From assembly GCF_001758195.1 (NCBI RefSeq), contig NZ_MASR01000001.1, positions 1,054,001-1,118,000 on the forward strand: a DNA stretch of 64,000 nucleotides, read 5' to 3'. A program made the translations under genes and the position numbers. The notes beneath the pieces were generated by a model, which saw nothing but the letters and a program-made list of their open reading frames with translations, had not been told where the DNA came from and did no database searches. Below are positions 29,903 to 39,601 of this stretch, one piece after another. Each line of letters opens with the position of its first letter. Position 1 is the first letter of the stretch. This DNA comes from Pseudohongiella acticola (lineage in GTDB: Bacteria; Pseudomonadota; Gammaproteobacteria; Pseudomonadales; Pseudohongiellaceae).

Positions 29903-31261
29903 TTAGTGATGACCTTCATGAGATTCGTCACCCCCGGCATCTCGTGCCTCCGAAGTTCTCTTGAGAAAGATTTGCTCGGCAACTGCAATCACGATCATTG
30001 CAACAACTGCAACCCCGATTACGAAGGGGTCCGTGTTCAGCTTAACCCAGACGAAACCACCAAGCGCGAGCAAATCAAGCAGAATCGCCACAACAGGCAC
30101 CCAAGCATTGGCATTTATATCCTCGCGTAAATAACGCAGCACTCCCCAATGGATGGCAATGTCCATGATCAGGTAAAACACAATACCCAGCGCAGCTATT
30201 CGGGACAGATCGAAAAATGCAGTTAAAACCAGCCCCAAAACTACGGTGTAGACCAGTGTGTGTTTCTGTATACTGCCGGGCATACCAAAGTGGCGATGCG
30301 GAACAAGCTTCATTTCTGTCAACATCGCTAACATGCGCGACACCGCGAATATACTGGCCAGAATTCCCCCGGCAGTGGCCATCATAGCGATGGCTACCGT
30401 GAACCATACGCCATAATCACCCAGCGCTGGCCGCGCGGCGGCGGCAAGCGAATAGTCTCGTGTCTCAATGATCTCGGCAAGCGAGAGGTTGCTGGCAACG
30501 GCGAACCCAACCAAGGTATAGATCACTACACAGGCTGCGATGGAAATCACTATGGCACGTCCGACGTTCCGTGTTGGGTCCTTAACTTCCGAGCCACTAT
30601 TGGTAATCGTGGTGAAGCCTTTGAAAGCCAAAATACCCAGAGCGGTAGCGCCCAGAAAGTTGCCAACAGCGCCTGCCTCTCTTGAGCTCGAGAAATCAAC
30701 AGCGAGGCTGTCTGCTATCCATACCCCCACTAGCCCAAAAATCAGTATACCGCCGATCTTCAGGATGCCAATAAAAGAGGCGACACCCTGAATCCACCGA
30801 TTCCCGGACAAATTGACCAAAAATGCTGCAACTATGAGAGACACGCCTAACACGGGAACCATCATGCCAGTGTCGTCACCACCAAAGAGTTGCATGGTAT
30901 AAGCGCCGAATGTGCGTGCCAGAAAACTTTGCGCAATCACCATTGAAAAGTACATTAACAAAGCATTGAACGCGGTAGGTAGTCGGTTCCCGTATGCCTT
31001 GTGCAGGTACATACCAATGCCACCGGCAGACGGATAGGCATTGGATATCTTGATGTAAGAATACGAACTGAAGCTCACGATTACCGCGGCAGCCAGAAAT
31101 GCCAACGGAAACAATACGCCCGTCATTTGTGCCATCTGCCCTGTCAACGCGAAGATACCTGCACCTATCATGACACCAGTGCCCAGCATCACGATGCCGC
31201 CCAACGTTAAACTGTCTTTGGCGTAGCTTGATTTGCGTTCATTTTTGTCGTCGGATACCAT
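29903..31261 (-). CDS. APC-superfamily amino-acid permease
   Basis: From ATG 31261 (AGGAG 10 bp upstream), 452 residues and about twelve membrane helices. The N-terminal LGGIVMLGTGVMIGAGIFALTG is the TM1 substrate-site signature of APC amino-acid/polyamine transporters. GFTTITNSGSEVKDPTRNVGRAI in TM6-loop is also typical. A His-rich tail (ESHEGHH) is present. It probably imports or exchanges an amino acid; the substrate is unknown. It lies downstream of copD but is separated by ~90 bp. Confidence 0.9.
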   Translation of the reverse strand: MVSDDKNERKSSYAKDSLTLGGIVMLGTGVMIGAGIFALTGQMAQMTGVLFPLAFLAAAVIVSFSSYSYIKISNAYPSAGGIGMYLHKAYGNRLPTAFNALLMYFSMVIAQSFLARTFGAYTMQLFGGDDTGMMVPVLGVSLIVAAFLVNLSGNRWIQGVASFIGILKIGGILIFGLVGVWIADSLAVDFSSSREAGAVGNFLGATALGILAFKGFTTITNSGSEVKDPTRNVGRAIVISIAACVVIYTLVGFAVASNLSLAEIIETRDYSLAAAARPALGDYGVWFTVAIAMMATAGGILASIFAVSRMLAMLTEMKLVPHRHFGMPGSIQKHTLVYTVVLGLVLTAFFDLSRIAALGIVFYLIMDIAIHWGVLRYLREDINANAWVPVVAILLDLLALGGFVWVKLNTDPFVIGVAVVAMIVIAVAEQIFLKRTSEARDAGGDESHEGHH

Positions 31262-31352
31262 GGTCAACGCTCTCCTGTATTAGCGGATTAGCCTGTCGGG
31301 CCGGATTCGAGATTTAATTTATGCCTCCTCCCCTTGCGCACGGTGGACGGCA

Positions 31353-32231
31353 TTAAGGTCCAACATTCGTAGTCAAATGGACCGTCATGGCCAGTATCCC
31401 CAGCGCCATTACCATTTCCAACCCAATAGAGCGAGCCAGACTTTGTCTGCCAGTGTCTACGTACAGACGAGAGACAAGAAAAAATTTATTTAAAGCGCCC
31501 AGCGTCAACAGAGCAACCACAGCAAGTAGTTTAATAAGCATGGCTTGACCATACGGGGTACTGAACAATTGGTCGATTGAGGACAGTAGCTGAGTCAGCA
31601 AATACACGCCCGCAGTGAGCAACAAAGCCACTAAATAGATGGCAACCCGACCAAATTTTTCCATGACAGTCTTTAACTTTGCACTCGAAACATCTGCGTT
31701 GCACAAAAGCCACAAGGGATACAAAGACCCTATCCACAGAAGAGCGGCTGCAACATGAATCACAATGCTCAGACGGGGAAGAATGCCAAGTTCGGCGATA
31801 TGCCCCATCATAGTAAACGAAAAAAACAGTGATGCCAGAGCGCTAAGGCCAAACACAACGTACAGGTAGTAGAGCCGAGATCGTTCACGATATTGCCACA
31901 TTAGCATCGCGGCAATCGCGATCGTAAAACCGGCGAACCTTGTCCCTGTGGCATAGCCGAGTGGTGACTGACCGATGATCACAGCCATTTGAGGATCAAA
32001 CATGCCACGCAACCCGTTTTGATTGATTGCGCCGAGCTGCGTTAGAAATGTCACCATTGTCGCCACAGCTCCAAGCATTGCCCCAAGGATGATATAGCGA
32101 CGCATTCGCCCGCTGATGTCGTCTCCGAAATCCCGGCTCAGATAAAGACTGAATGTACCACCAGAAACAGTGCTTGCGCCAACCAGGACAAGCAATTTAC
32201 TGACCAAGGACCAGATATCCCAGGGGCTCAT
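31353..32231 (-). CDS. copD: Copper resistance protein CopD
   Basis: A 292-residue inner-membrane protein with about eight helices, the CopD/PcoD family, thought to move copper across the inner membrane with CopC. Segments include FAGFTIAIAAMLMWQYRER, LGILPRLSIVIHVAAALLWIGSLYPLWLL (the HxxxAxxWxG type motif) and a C-terminal ALNKFFLV with MTVHLTTNVGP. It starts 1 bp after the copC stop, so the two are co-expressed. Length fits the family. Confidence 0.9.
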   Translation of the reverse strand: MSPWDIWSLVSKLLVLVGASTVSGGTFSLYLSRDFGDDISGRMRRYIILGAMLGAVATMVTFLTQLGAINQNGLRGMFDPQMAVIIGQSPLGYATGTRFAGFTIAIAAMLMWQYRERSRLYYLYVVFGLSALASLFFSFTMMGHIAELGILPRLSIVIHVAAALLWIGSLYPLWLLCNADVSSAKLKTVMEKFGRVAIYLVALLLTAGVYLLTQLLSSIDQLFSTPYGQAMLIKLLAVVALLTLGALNKFFLVSRLYVDTGRQSLARSIGLEMVMALGILAMTVHLTTNVGP

Positions 32232-32232
32232 A

Positions 32233-32688
32233 TCAGTGAGCGTGCCCGTGTTCGGAGTGCCCCATATCGGATGTGTCCTCGCTCTGCATATTTTGCATAT
32301 GATTGCCGTGCGCAGACATCGCGTCCGACGTCAGGGTGAAATCAGAGCTGCCGTCCATCGTGTGGCCGTCAGCCCCCATAATTGTCCATTCCACCTCGTA
32401 TTGTCCTTGTTGAAGGTTTGTCAGTGGCACAACAAATTGACGCTTCGTGTCGGCGGTGGGATTAAATCCAATATCTATTGAGTGTTGTCCTGCATGCAAA
32501 AGGGCCAGACGCAAAAGTCGAACATCTGCATTAAAGTTTAGTTCCAATGCAGATAGCGGCATATTGATCACGGCACCCTCCGCTGGAACGATTTCGGAGA
32601 GCTCTGTATGGGCCCGCAACGCACCCGTTTGCAACAAAATCAAGCTCGACAGTAAAATTGTCAACCGGTTTACTTTTCTCATATTCAT
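32233..32688 (-). CDS. copC: Periplasmic copper-binding protein CopC
   Basis: A 151-residue periplasmic beta-barrel protein. A signal peptide (about 1-26) ends at ALRA, so mature protein starts with HTELSEIVPAEGAVI. The N-terminal His is the expected Cu(II) ligand. VEWTIMGADGHTMDGSSDFTL gives the second His/Asp site (GHxxxG). The C-terminus (HGNHMQNMQSEDTSDMGHSEHGHAH) is Met/His-rich and could bind Cu(I). It sits between copB and copD. Confidence 0.92.
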   Translation of the reverse strand: MNMRKVNRLTILLSSLILLQTGALRAHTELSEIVPAEGAVINMPLSALELNFNADVRLLRLALLHAGQHSIDIGFNPTADTKRQFVVPLTNLQQGQYEVEWTIMGADGHTMDGSSDFTLTSDAMSAHGNHMQNMQSEDTSDMGHSEHGHAH

Positions 32689-32709
32689 TTCCCGATAATG
32701 TATTGATTG

Positions 32710-33675
32710 TTAAAACCAGAACCGAACACCCGCCACCAGGCGAGTGTCACGCACCGGCGCCCCCTCTGCTCTTTGGTAGTCAGCAGTTTTACCATAACTC
32801 CCTGTCCACTCGAATCCGAAATAGGGCGCGAATTGACGTGAAAACTCATAACGTAGCCGCATTCCTAAAGCAGAAGTTGAAAGACCGCTTCCCACCCCAT
32901 TCGATAAATCGTCGTTACCATAAAACGTCAATTCGGCTCGTGACTGCAAAATTAACCGCTGCGTAAACAATAGTTCGTATTCAGCCTCGAAGGTCAGCGC
33001 TGAGCGCCCACCTTCCGCAATATATGCCGTTGCATCAAGTTCGAACCAGTATGGTGCGAGTCCTTGGATACCAAATGCCAGCCATTGGCGATCCTCACCC
33101 TCATCATTGTTATCGAAACGCACACCCAGTTGTGTGTCGAAATAGGCATTCAGGGCACGCGCCCAAAGCAGGTCTGTCTCACTTTCCTTTAATGTGCCCT
33201 CCTCGACTTCGCCTTCTAGTTTGACAACAGCTTTGTTGTAGGTGGACCCATACCAGCCTTGAAGATCAAACACAGCGGTCTTGTTGTCTGGATCATATTC
33301 CAACCGGTCGCCCAACACTGACCAGAACTGATGCTCATCGGCCAGTTTCAGTTGCCGTGGACCTGGTCGGGCGTAGGGCCCCTCAGTTAGCGAATAACCA
33401 TCGGAGTACGCATGGGGGTCTCGCGCGTCCGCAGGTGCTTCCGCTCCTTGCATCTGCATCTGACCGTGGTTCATAACGCCATTATTAGTCGCAGGACTTT
33501 CCGAAGAAGCCGTTGCCACCTCTGAGTCCGCATGCCCTGCATGGGCGTCTACCATCGGGTTCAGGTTATGCCCGGCATGTGGGTCATTCGGCTGCGCCCA
33601 AAGCGCAACTGGCATGATCAACGAACCAAAAACCATCAAGACTCTACTAGAGCTGCAAATGTTAATTTTATACAT
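32710..33675 (-). CDS. copB: Copper resistance outer-membrane protein CopB
   Basis: The ATG at 33675 overlaps the copA stop by one base (TGATG), giving 321 residues; longer starts are rejected. After a signal peptide (to about ALWAQ, residue 26) comes a Met/His-rich stretch (PHAGHNLNPMVDAHAGHAD; NHGQMQMQGAEAPA). The rest has many alternating beta-strands and ends with aromatic RFWF, as in outer-membrane barrels. CopB is thought to bind and sequester copper in the outer membrane. Translation is coupled to the multicopper oxidase. Confidence 0.92.
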   Translation of the reverse strand: MYKINICSSSRVLMVFGSLIMPVALWAQPNDPHAGHNLNPMVDAHAGHADSEVATASSESPATNNGVMNHGQMQMQGAEAPADARDPHAYSDGYSLTEGPYARPGPRQLKLADEHQFWSVLGDRLEYDPDNKTAVFDLQGWYGSTYNKAVVKLEGEVEEGTLKESETDLLWARALNAYFDTQLGVRFDNNDEGEDRQWLAFGIQGLAPYWFELDATAYIAEGGRSALTFEAEYELLFTQRLILQSRAELTFYGNDDLSNGVGSGLSTSALGMRLRYEFSRQFAPYFGFEWTGSYGKTADYQRAEGAPVRDTRLVAGVRFWF

Positions 33676-35465
33676 CACGATACAACCACCTCCCGGAACA
33701 TGCCTGCGTCCATGTGAAACAATAAATGGCAGTGCCAGGCCCAACGCCCAAGGTCATGAGGGGTGGTGAGAAAGCTTATTCGTTGTGCCGGCTGCACCGG
33801 AATCGTATGACGCCGCACAAGGAAGTCACCCTGGTCGTTCTCCAGGTCGCTCCACATCCCATGCAGGTGCATGGGATGGGTCATCATGGTGTCGTTTTGC
33901 AGAATCACCCGAATCCTCTCTCCATGTTTCATTGATATCGGGGTACTCTGGCCGAACTCTAGTCCATCAAAAGACCAACTATACCGTTCCATGTTGCCCG
34001 TCAAATGCAACTCGATCTCCCGAGTCGGCAGTCTCTGATCAACTGGTCCGCCGATAGTCTTCAAATCGGCAAGGGTTAACACACGTCGACCATTTTGTCG
34101 AAGACCAACGCCCGGGTCGTCTAAATTGGTACGGGGCGTATGGACAAGCATATCTACAGATGGCCCGTATTCGGAACGCGCGTGGTTGACGCTGGACGAG
34201 GGTATGGCTAAAGGATTGGAATGCATGACATGCTGACTGTGGTCCATCGACATTTCACCGTGGTCCATGTCCATACCCATGTCATTGTGATTCATGCCGG
34301 CGTGATCCATCGAACCCATCATATCGCGCATTGCCAGCCATTCTACGGCATCAAGCGCCGGTGTCGGTGCCGTAAGTCCATGCCGAACTGCGAGTGTGCC
34401 TCTGGCGTAGCCGGTACGCTCCATGCTTTGCGAAAAGATCGTATAGGCGTCATTTTCGGGCTCTACCACCACATCATAGGTTTCCCCGGGCCCAAACCGA
34501 AACTCATCAACAGAAACTGGTTCGACATTTTGACCGTCGGCCTGGACTACGGTCATTTTCAAGCCAGGAATTCGAATATCATAAAAGCTATTGCCAGCAG
34601 CATTGATAAATCGCAATCGAACTCGTTCGCCGGGTGAGAACAGGCCCGTCCAGTTGCCTGCTGGTGTTTGACCATTCATCAGGTAGGTTAAGGTTGAGGC
34701 AGATAGATCGCCCAGATCAGTAGGATTCATGCGCATCTGATTCCACATGCGACGCTTGTTGAGAGCACCCGCCAAGCCTAGCGTCGATACGTCGCGCATA
34801 AAACCAGGCACAGTAGGCTGATTGAAGTTGTAGACATCGCTTTGGACTTTCAGTTTGCTAAACACCCGCATTGGGTCTTCGTCAGTCCAATCGGACAACT
34901 GCACCACATAGTCTCGGTCTGCTCGTATAGTTTCGCCGTCACGAGGCTCTACAATCAAAGCACCGTACATTCCCGTAATTTCCTGAAAACCGCTATGAGA
35001 GTGATACCAATATGTTCCGCTTTGCTGAAGCGTGAACCGGTACTCAAAGGTTTCTCCAGGCGCTATGCCGTCAAAACTTATGCCCGGCACTCCATCCATC
35101 TGGTAGGGTAAGATGATGCCGTGCCAATGAATGGAAGTCGCTACTGCAAGGTGATTGGTCACACGAATGGTGACTTCCTCACCTTCGCGCAGACGCAATG
35201 TCGGCGCCGGTATAGAGCCGTTGATAGTCGTTGCCATACGGACTTCACCGGTAAAGTTCACCGGCGACTCAGCTATCACAAGCTCAATTTGATTGCCGCT
35301 GAGCACGGGCGCCGTACCCGTGTGAGTCAACGTCGCGCCTGCCCGGCTGGCAGCCTGCAACACTGCGGGAAAGGCCGCCAGCACGCCACCAGCAGCCAAG
35401 CCCTGTACGAACCTTCGCCGGTTTACATTGATTGGGAATGGCAATGGTTGTTCAGACTTTTTCAT
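33675..35465 (-). CDS. copA: Periplasmic multicopper oxidase CopA (PcoA type)
   Basis: From ATG 35465 (AGGAG upstream), 596 residues. The N-terminus has a Tat signal (VNRRRFVQGLAAGG). Three cupredoxin domains follow with copper ligands HWHGIILPYQMDG and WYHSHSGFQ (domain 1) and HPMHLHGMW and WAWHCHLLFHMDAGMFREV (domain 3), the full type 1/2/3 set. A Met/His-rich loop before domain 3 (GMNHNDMGMDMDHGEMSMDHS) is characteristic of Cu(I) oxidation. It would oxidise Cu(I) to Cu(II) in the periplasm. The gene is divergent from copR; both may use the box at 35581. Confidence 0.95.
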   Translation of the reverse strand: MKKSEQPLPFPINVNRRRFVQGLAAGGVLAAFPAVLQAASRAGATLTHTGTAPVLSGNQIELVIAESPVNFTGEVRMATTINGSIPAPTLRLREGEEVTIRVTNHLAVATSIHWHGIILPYQMDGVPGISFDGIAPGETFEYRFTLQQSGTYWYHSHSGFQEITGMYGALIVEPRDGETIRADRDYVVQLSDWTDEDPMRVFSKLKVQSDVYNFNQPTVPGFMRDVSTLGLAGALNKRRMWNQMRMNPTDLGDLSASTLTYLMNGQTPAGNWTGLFSPGERVRLRFINAAGNSFYDIRIPGLKMTVVQADGQNVEPVSVDEFRFGPGETYDVVVEPENDAYTIFSQSMERTGYARGTLAVRHGLTAPTPALDAVEWLAMRDMMGSMDHAGMNHNDMGMDMDHGEMSMDHSQHVMHSNPLAIPSSSVNHARSEYGPSVDMLVHTPRTNLDDPGVGLRQNGRRVLTLADLKTIGGPVDQRLPTREIELHLTGNMERYSWSFDGLEFGQSTPISMKHGERIRVILQNDTMMTHPMHLHGMWSDLENDQGDFLVRRHTIPVQPAQRISFLTTPHDLGRWAWHCHLLFHMDAGMFREVVVS

Positions 35466-35580
35466 AGGAGCAGCTCCTTTCGCCGATGCCTTTATCGTCA
35501 ATACGTTTATAGTGCCGATACAATCCAGTTGAGAGTTGACAAGGGTAGCGAAATCGACCTGTCCAGAGGATGACGTCTAC

Positions 35581-35607
35581 ATTACATTGTTGTAATCGTC
35601 GTGTAAT
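35581..35607. promoter_or_regulatory. CopR box between copA and copR
   Basis: ATTACATTGTTGTAAT (35581-35596) and GTGTAAT (35601-35607) form an inverted plus half-site arrangement. It lies in the 200-bp divergent region, about 70 bp before copR and 115 bp before copA. A likely copR -10 (TATAGT, about 35630) follows. The same box recurs at 22478 and, in part, at 23197. Recognition by the CopR encoded next door is the simplest reading. Confidence 0.75.
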
Positions 35608-35664
35608 CTGACTGTCGGATGCAGTAATCTATAGTGGCAAGGCACTAATCAGGAGAGGCACGCT

Positions 35665-36357
35665 ATGCGATTGCTCGTAGTGGAAGACGAAACAAAGACT
35701 GGCAACTACATTCGCCAGGGCCTATCTGAGGCTGGCTTTGTCGTTGAGCTAGTTCGCAACGGCCTGGACGGATACCACTTGGCCATGACAGAGTCTTTTG
35801 ACCTGATTATCCTCGATGTAATGCTCCCGGATGTAGACGGGTGGCGCATCATGCAATCTTACCGAGATGCTGGGCATCAGACCCCTGTGTTGTTCCTTAC
35901 TGCTCGGGACTCTGTCGATGATCGCGTCAAAGGCCTGGAATTGGGCGCCGACGACTACCTTGTCAAACCCTTTGCATTTGCCGAGTTACTGGCCAGGATA
36001 CGAACTTTACTCCGCCGACGATCCATGGCTTCACCAGCAGAGCAGATTCAGGTGGCGGACCTGACACTTGATCTGCTCAAACATCGTGTATCACGCGCAG
36101 GCAAGAGAATACTCCTGACCCAGAAGGAATTTTCGCTATTGGAACTCCTGGCGCGTCGCCCAGGTGAAGTGCTACCGCGCTCACTCATAGCCTCCCAAGT
36201 GTGGGACATGAACTTTGATTCAGACACTAACGTTATCGATGTAGCGATTCGCCGCCTGCGCGCCAAGATCGACGACAATTTTCAGCCTAAATTGATTCAT
36301 ACCGTTCGTGGGATGGGATACAAAATGGACCTGGAATCCAACGATGAAACCCATTAG
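35665..36357 (+). CDS. copR: Response regulator CopR (OmpR/PhoB family)
   Basis: A 230-residue two-component regulator. The receiver domain has EDE (phospho-acidic pocket), [13 protein letters not shown] with the phospho-Asp, FLTARD and [13 protein letters not shown] with the conserved Lys. The C-terminal winged helix ([52 protein letters not shown]) is PhoB-like. It controls copper genes in response to the kinase that overlaps its 3' end by 14 bp. The RBS GGAGAGG precedes the ATG. Confidence 0.95.
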   Translation: MRLLVVEDETKTGNYIRQGLSEAGFVVELVRNGLDGYHLAMTESFDLIILDVMLPDVDGWRIMQSYRDAGHQTPVLFLTARDSVDDRVKGLELGADDYLVKPFAFAELLARIRTLLRRRSMASPAEQIQVADLTLDLLKHRVSRAGKRILLTQKEFSLLELLARRPGEVLPRSLIASQVWDMNFDSDTNVIDVAIRRLRAKIDDNFQPKLIHTVRGMGYKMDLESNDETH

Positions 36358-37747
36358 TCGATACCCACTCCCCCTTGCTGCGCGAGTCATGCTGTTCGTT
36401 GGCCTGACCATTGGTCTGAGTTTTATGCTGATTGGCACTCTGGTGCTGAATGCTGTGGAGCATCATTTCTCCGAGCAAGATGCTAGTGAACTTGTAGTAA
36501 TGTCCAGCGCCGTGACGAATGCACTGGAAAATGCAGGAAATCAGCCCGATCGCCTGCGCGCGGCCCTATCCAATGCCATCTCCGGTCATCATGGTGTGTA
36601 TTTTCAAGTAAGAAATAACAACGAAGAGATCCTGTACCAAACTGTCGGAGCAGAGTCGGGTTTGGCGCAAGCGGGAAGTATCCTGACACCAACCGATGTG
36701 ATACAACCTGGCAATTTACAAACCTGGCGCGATGGCACCAAGACGTACAGAGGGGTGCTCAGCCAGCTAGAAGTCTCTGGACAGAACTACACCATCATTA
36801 GCGCTATTGACATGAGCTTTCACCTACAGTTTCTGCAAGACTTTCGGCAAAGCTTATTGATTATCATGAGTCTGGCTGGCGTTATAACTTTATTGGCCGC
36901 AGGTTATGGTGTACATCAGGCCCATGCCCCACTACGTGGTCTGTCTGCAAAAATGGGCGACATTCAAGCAGACAAACTACACGTGCGACTCGATCCATCC
37001 GCAATACCGTCGGAGCTGAAAGATCTGGTGACATCTTTTAACCATATGATCGGTCGTTTGGAGGACAGTTTTACTCGCCTATCGCATTTTTCCGCTGACA
37101 TTGCTCACGAGCTAAGAACCCCCCTTACCAATCTTATTACTCAGACCCAGGTTGGACTAGGCAAGGCCAGAACACTCGAGAATTATCGCGAACTATTATA
37201 CTCCAATCTTGAAGAGCAGGAACGGCTAGCCAAAATGGTCAATGATATGCTTTGGCTTGCGAAAAGTGATCATGGCCTGCTCAAACCCGAGCAAGTACCC
37301 CTCAACCTGACCAACGAAGTTAATGAACTTTTTGATTTTTTCGAAGCACTGGCAGAAGAGAGAAATATCCGCCTGACCTTGGAGGGCCGCGCACCTATGA
37401 CCATGGGAGACCGCGCCATGCTGAGACGAGCTATTTCCAACTTGTTGTCCAATGCCATCCGGTACACTCCACCGGGGAAAGAGGTGAAAGTTTTGCTCGA
37501 CAACGCTTCTCACCACGAAGTGTCGCTTAGTGTACAGAATCCTGGCCCCATGATTCCCGCCGAATACTTGTCCCATTTGTTTGACCGCTTTTATCGAGTT
37601 GAACCCTCTCGTGTAAGACAGGGTGAAGGCGCAGGTCTGGGGCTGGCTATTGTCAGATCCATCGTTGAAGCACATGGTGGGCATGTGGAGGCTACTTCTG
37701 TCCGGGATAAGACGTCTTTCACATTCTTTTTACCGGTAAAATCCTAA
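36344..37747 (+). CDS. copS: Heavy-metal sensor histidine kinase CopS
   Basis: From ATG 36344, 467 residues. TM1 (about 12-37) and TM2 (about 165-185) flank a ~125-residue periplasmic sensor domain. HAMP follows, then the phospho-acceptor box [19 protein letters not shown], the N box [13 protein letters not shown], and G boxes ([20 protein letters not shown]). It is a CusS/CopS-type sensor of periplasmic copper or silver. It overlaps copR by 14 bp. No Met-rich sensing loop stands out. Confidence 0.94.
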   Translation: MKPISRYPLPLAARVMLFVGLTIGLSFMLIGTLVLNAVEHHFSEQDASELVVMSSAVTNALENAGNQPDRLRAALSNAISGHHGVYFQVRNNNEEILYQTVGAESGLAQAGSILTPTDVIQPGNLQTWRDGTKTYRGVLSQLEVSGQNYTIISAIDMSFHLQFLQDFRQSLLIIMSLAGVITLLAAGYGVHQAHAPLRGLSAKMGDIQADKLHVRLDPSAIPSELKDLVTSFNHMIGRLEDSFTRLSHFSADIAHELRTPLTNLITQTQVGLGKARTLENYRELLYSNLEEQERLAKMVNDMLWLAKSDHGLLKPEQVPLNLTNEVNELFDFFEALAEERNIRLTLEGRAPMTMGDRAMLRRAISNLLSNAIRYTPPGKEVKVLLDNASHHEVSLSVQNPGPMIPAEYLSHLFDRFYRVEPSRVRQGEGAGLGLAIVRSIVEAHGGHVEATSVRDKTSFTFFLPVKS

Positions 37748-37925
37748 AATTGTTCCTGCCGCTAGGTTGATTCGAATTAATCGCCTCCTATCTGGGCCGC
37801 TATCGTCCAGTCTACTTTCTTGCTAGGATTCAAGTTCGAATAGGAGTTGATACTGGATGAGATCGAACAACACTCTTATGCGCCGACCGCGGTAAACCGC
37901 AGCTGCAGATGGAGCGGAGGCAAGG

Positions 37926-38939
37926 ATGAGTTCTGACAGCAGTTGGTGGAATCTTCTGCCGTGGGCGGCGGTTTTGTTGGCTTCGCTCTGGACGGCTCAC
38001 TGGGGCGCGGAGCAGTTTGCGCGCCCGCTCAGGAAGCTGCGCCGGCAGTGGGGTATCTCCGTCGCCGCTGGTGGGGCTCTGGTTGGACTTGCTGCCGCAA
38101 GCCCTGAGATCGGCATCAACGCTAGCAGTGCGTGGCGAGGCTCTGCCGATGTCGGGTTTGGCGTTACACTCGGCAGCAACATCCTCGCCATTCCGCTGAT
38201 GGTAGCGACGGCCTATTTGGCCTCGCGCACCAAGAGACTACCCGGCGATAGCGAGCACCGCGAGCATTTACAGCAGCGGCTGCTCAGAGTCGAGCGTAGC
38301 GCCGTGACGGTGCAGGCATTGCCCTACCTTGCCATTATCGGGCTCTTCGCCCTACTAACCGTGCCCGCGCCCTGGCGAGGGCTGCAGCCGCTCGATGCGC
38401 TAATTCTTCTCGGTGCCTACGCCGTCTATCTGGCTCAGGCGCTGTTTCGGAAAAAAGTGCGCGGCGAGCGCGTGGAATGGCAAGGCAAGGAGATTGCCTT
38501 CGCCATCGGTGGTGTGGCGGCAGTGGCGGGCGGCACCTACTTTGCCGTCATGGCGACCGAGCGCATCGTCGAGACTTTAGGTATTTCAAGGATCATTGGC
38601 GGTCTGTTCATTACCTCGCCGGTGGCGATGATGCCGGAGATGGTGGCGACCTGGGCGCTGGTGCGTAGCGGCCAGACCACATCCGGCGTCACTAGCGTGG
38701 TAGGCGATCACGCGGTAGTGTTGACGCTGGGGCTAGTGCCATTAGCATTGGTCTCGCTGCCCATCGAGGACATGGGACTCTTTGTTACGAGCCTCGTCTT
38801 CATGTTTGCGATGGGCGCATCCTACGGGGGATTCATCCACTTCGGCGCGTCAACGCACGGATTTCTGCGCTGGCAGGTGCTGACGCTTCTCGGTTTGGGT
38901 CTTTGTTACGTCGCCGCAGCCATCGCGTGGGCACAATAA
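37926..38939 (+). CDS. CaCA-family cation/calcium exchanger-like protein
   Basis: A 337-residue integral membrane protein with about ten helices in two inverted repeats. Repeat 1 has ALVGLAAASPEIGINASSAWRGSADVGFGVTLGSNILAIPL (the alpha-1 GNxxxxxx region). Repeat 2 has IIGGLFITSPVAMMPEMVATWALVRSGQTTSGVTSVVGDHAVVLTLG (alpha-2). The acidic Glu of SPE and MPE in each repeat match the ion-binding positions. The codon use looks more GC-rich than neighbours, hinting at separate origin. Start is preceded by GCGGAGGCAAGG. The transported ion (Ca, Na or a heavy metal) is not certain. Confidence 0.82.
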   Translation: MSSDSSWWNLLPWAAVLLASLWTAHWGAEQFARPLRKLRRQWGISVAAGGALVGLAAASPEIGINASSAWRGSADVGFGVTLGSNILAIPLMVATAYLASRTKRLPGDSEHREHLQQRLLRVERSAVTVQALPYLAIIGLFALLTVPAPWRGLQPLDALILLGAYAVYLAQALFRKKVRGERVEWQGKEIAFAIGGVAAVAGGTYFAVMATERIVETLGISRIIGGLFITSPVAMMPEMVATWALVRSGQTTSGVTSVVGDHAVVLTLGLVPLALVSLPIEDMGLFVTSLVFMFAMGASYGGFIHFGASTHGFLRWQVLTLLGLGLCYVAAAIAWAQ

Positions 38940-39349
38940 GGCTCCGTGGGGATCTAGAGAGCGCAGCAGTAAGGATTGGTGGCGCGCCCTCTCGCCCCGG
39001 TGCCGCCAGCCTGCCAGCGGCATCCCAATCGGCAGGCTGGTCGTTGCCGTGACTTGGAGACCGAATGTGCAGAAGTCACGCCCTTGGGGACCGCCGCCGA
39101 CAGCACATGATCGCGCCACATGTAGAGGATACGGCCATGGCAGGTCCGAGGAGTTTATCCTTCAGTTTGCTTGGACATTTCTAATGACAAATCGGCTTAC
39201 AGGCAAGGCCGGAGATTCGATGTGTCGGTCTCTAGATCCTGCGTCGGTACGTACCGAATCCGACAGACCAAGGCAACCAATGTGGTGGCGGGTGAGCTAA
39301 ACTCCAAGCCGAGCAAAATATTGAAATTTAGTATACCAAAGCGTGTAAT
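38940..39349. other. Gene-free stretch after the exchanger
   Basis: No coding frame with support. A strong hairpin sits at 39006-39040: arms CCAGCCTGCC and GGCAGGCTGG, ten perfect pairs around a 15-base loop. There is no T-run, so it may not be an intrinsic terminator. The rest looks like rearranged, degenerate sequence before the IS3 fragment. Confidence 0.5.
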
Positions 39350-39492
39350 TTAGCACGAGCAGAAGTCCTCGATTACATTGAAGTGTTTTATAATCGAATC
39401 TAGCGCCATAGTCACCTGGACGGTTTATTCCCGGAGGCCTTCTAGGCAACCTCTTCGTGAGGCTTCAAAGTGTCCTAAAAGTGGGGGGAATT
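39350..39492 (+). mobile_element. Degenerate IS3-family transposase C-terminal remnant with possible end repeat
   Basis: In one frame 39350-39460 reads LARAEVLDYIEVFYNRI, stop, RHSHLDGLFPEAF, stop. This is the OrfB tail of IS3-type transposases (D-Y-I-E-x-F-Y-N, RRHSHLG, SPEAFE) broken by several stops. The sequence TGTCCTAAAAGTGGGGGGAA at about 39471-39490 resembles an IS3 terminal repeat (usually TGTCTAAAAAGTGGGGG). It is dead. It adjoins the decayed HMA-CDF copy. Confidence 0.7.
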
Positions 39493-39601
39493 CTAAGCCA
39501 ATATGTTAGATTGTTTCGATCCACTCTATTTGGCTGGAGATTCATAGTGCAAAAAGAACGTGGTAGCTCGTTCACTTCTGGACCGAAAACTGGGCGGAGA
39601 T

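Noticed and set aside
33676-33744. Upstream start for copB
   Set aside because: The added residues lie inside copA and the TGATG overlap at 33675 is a normal coupled start with a proper signal peptide.
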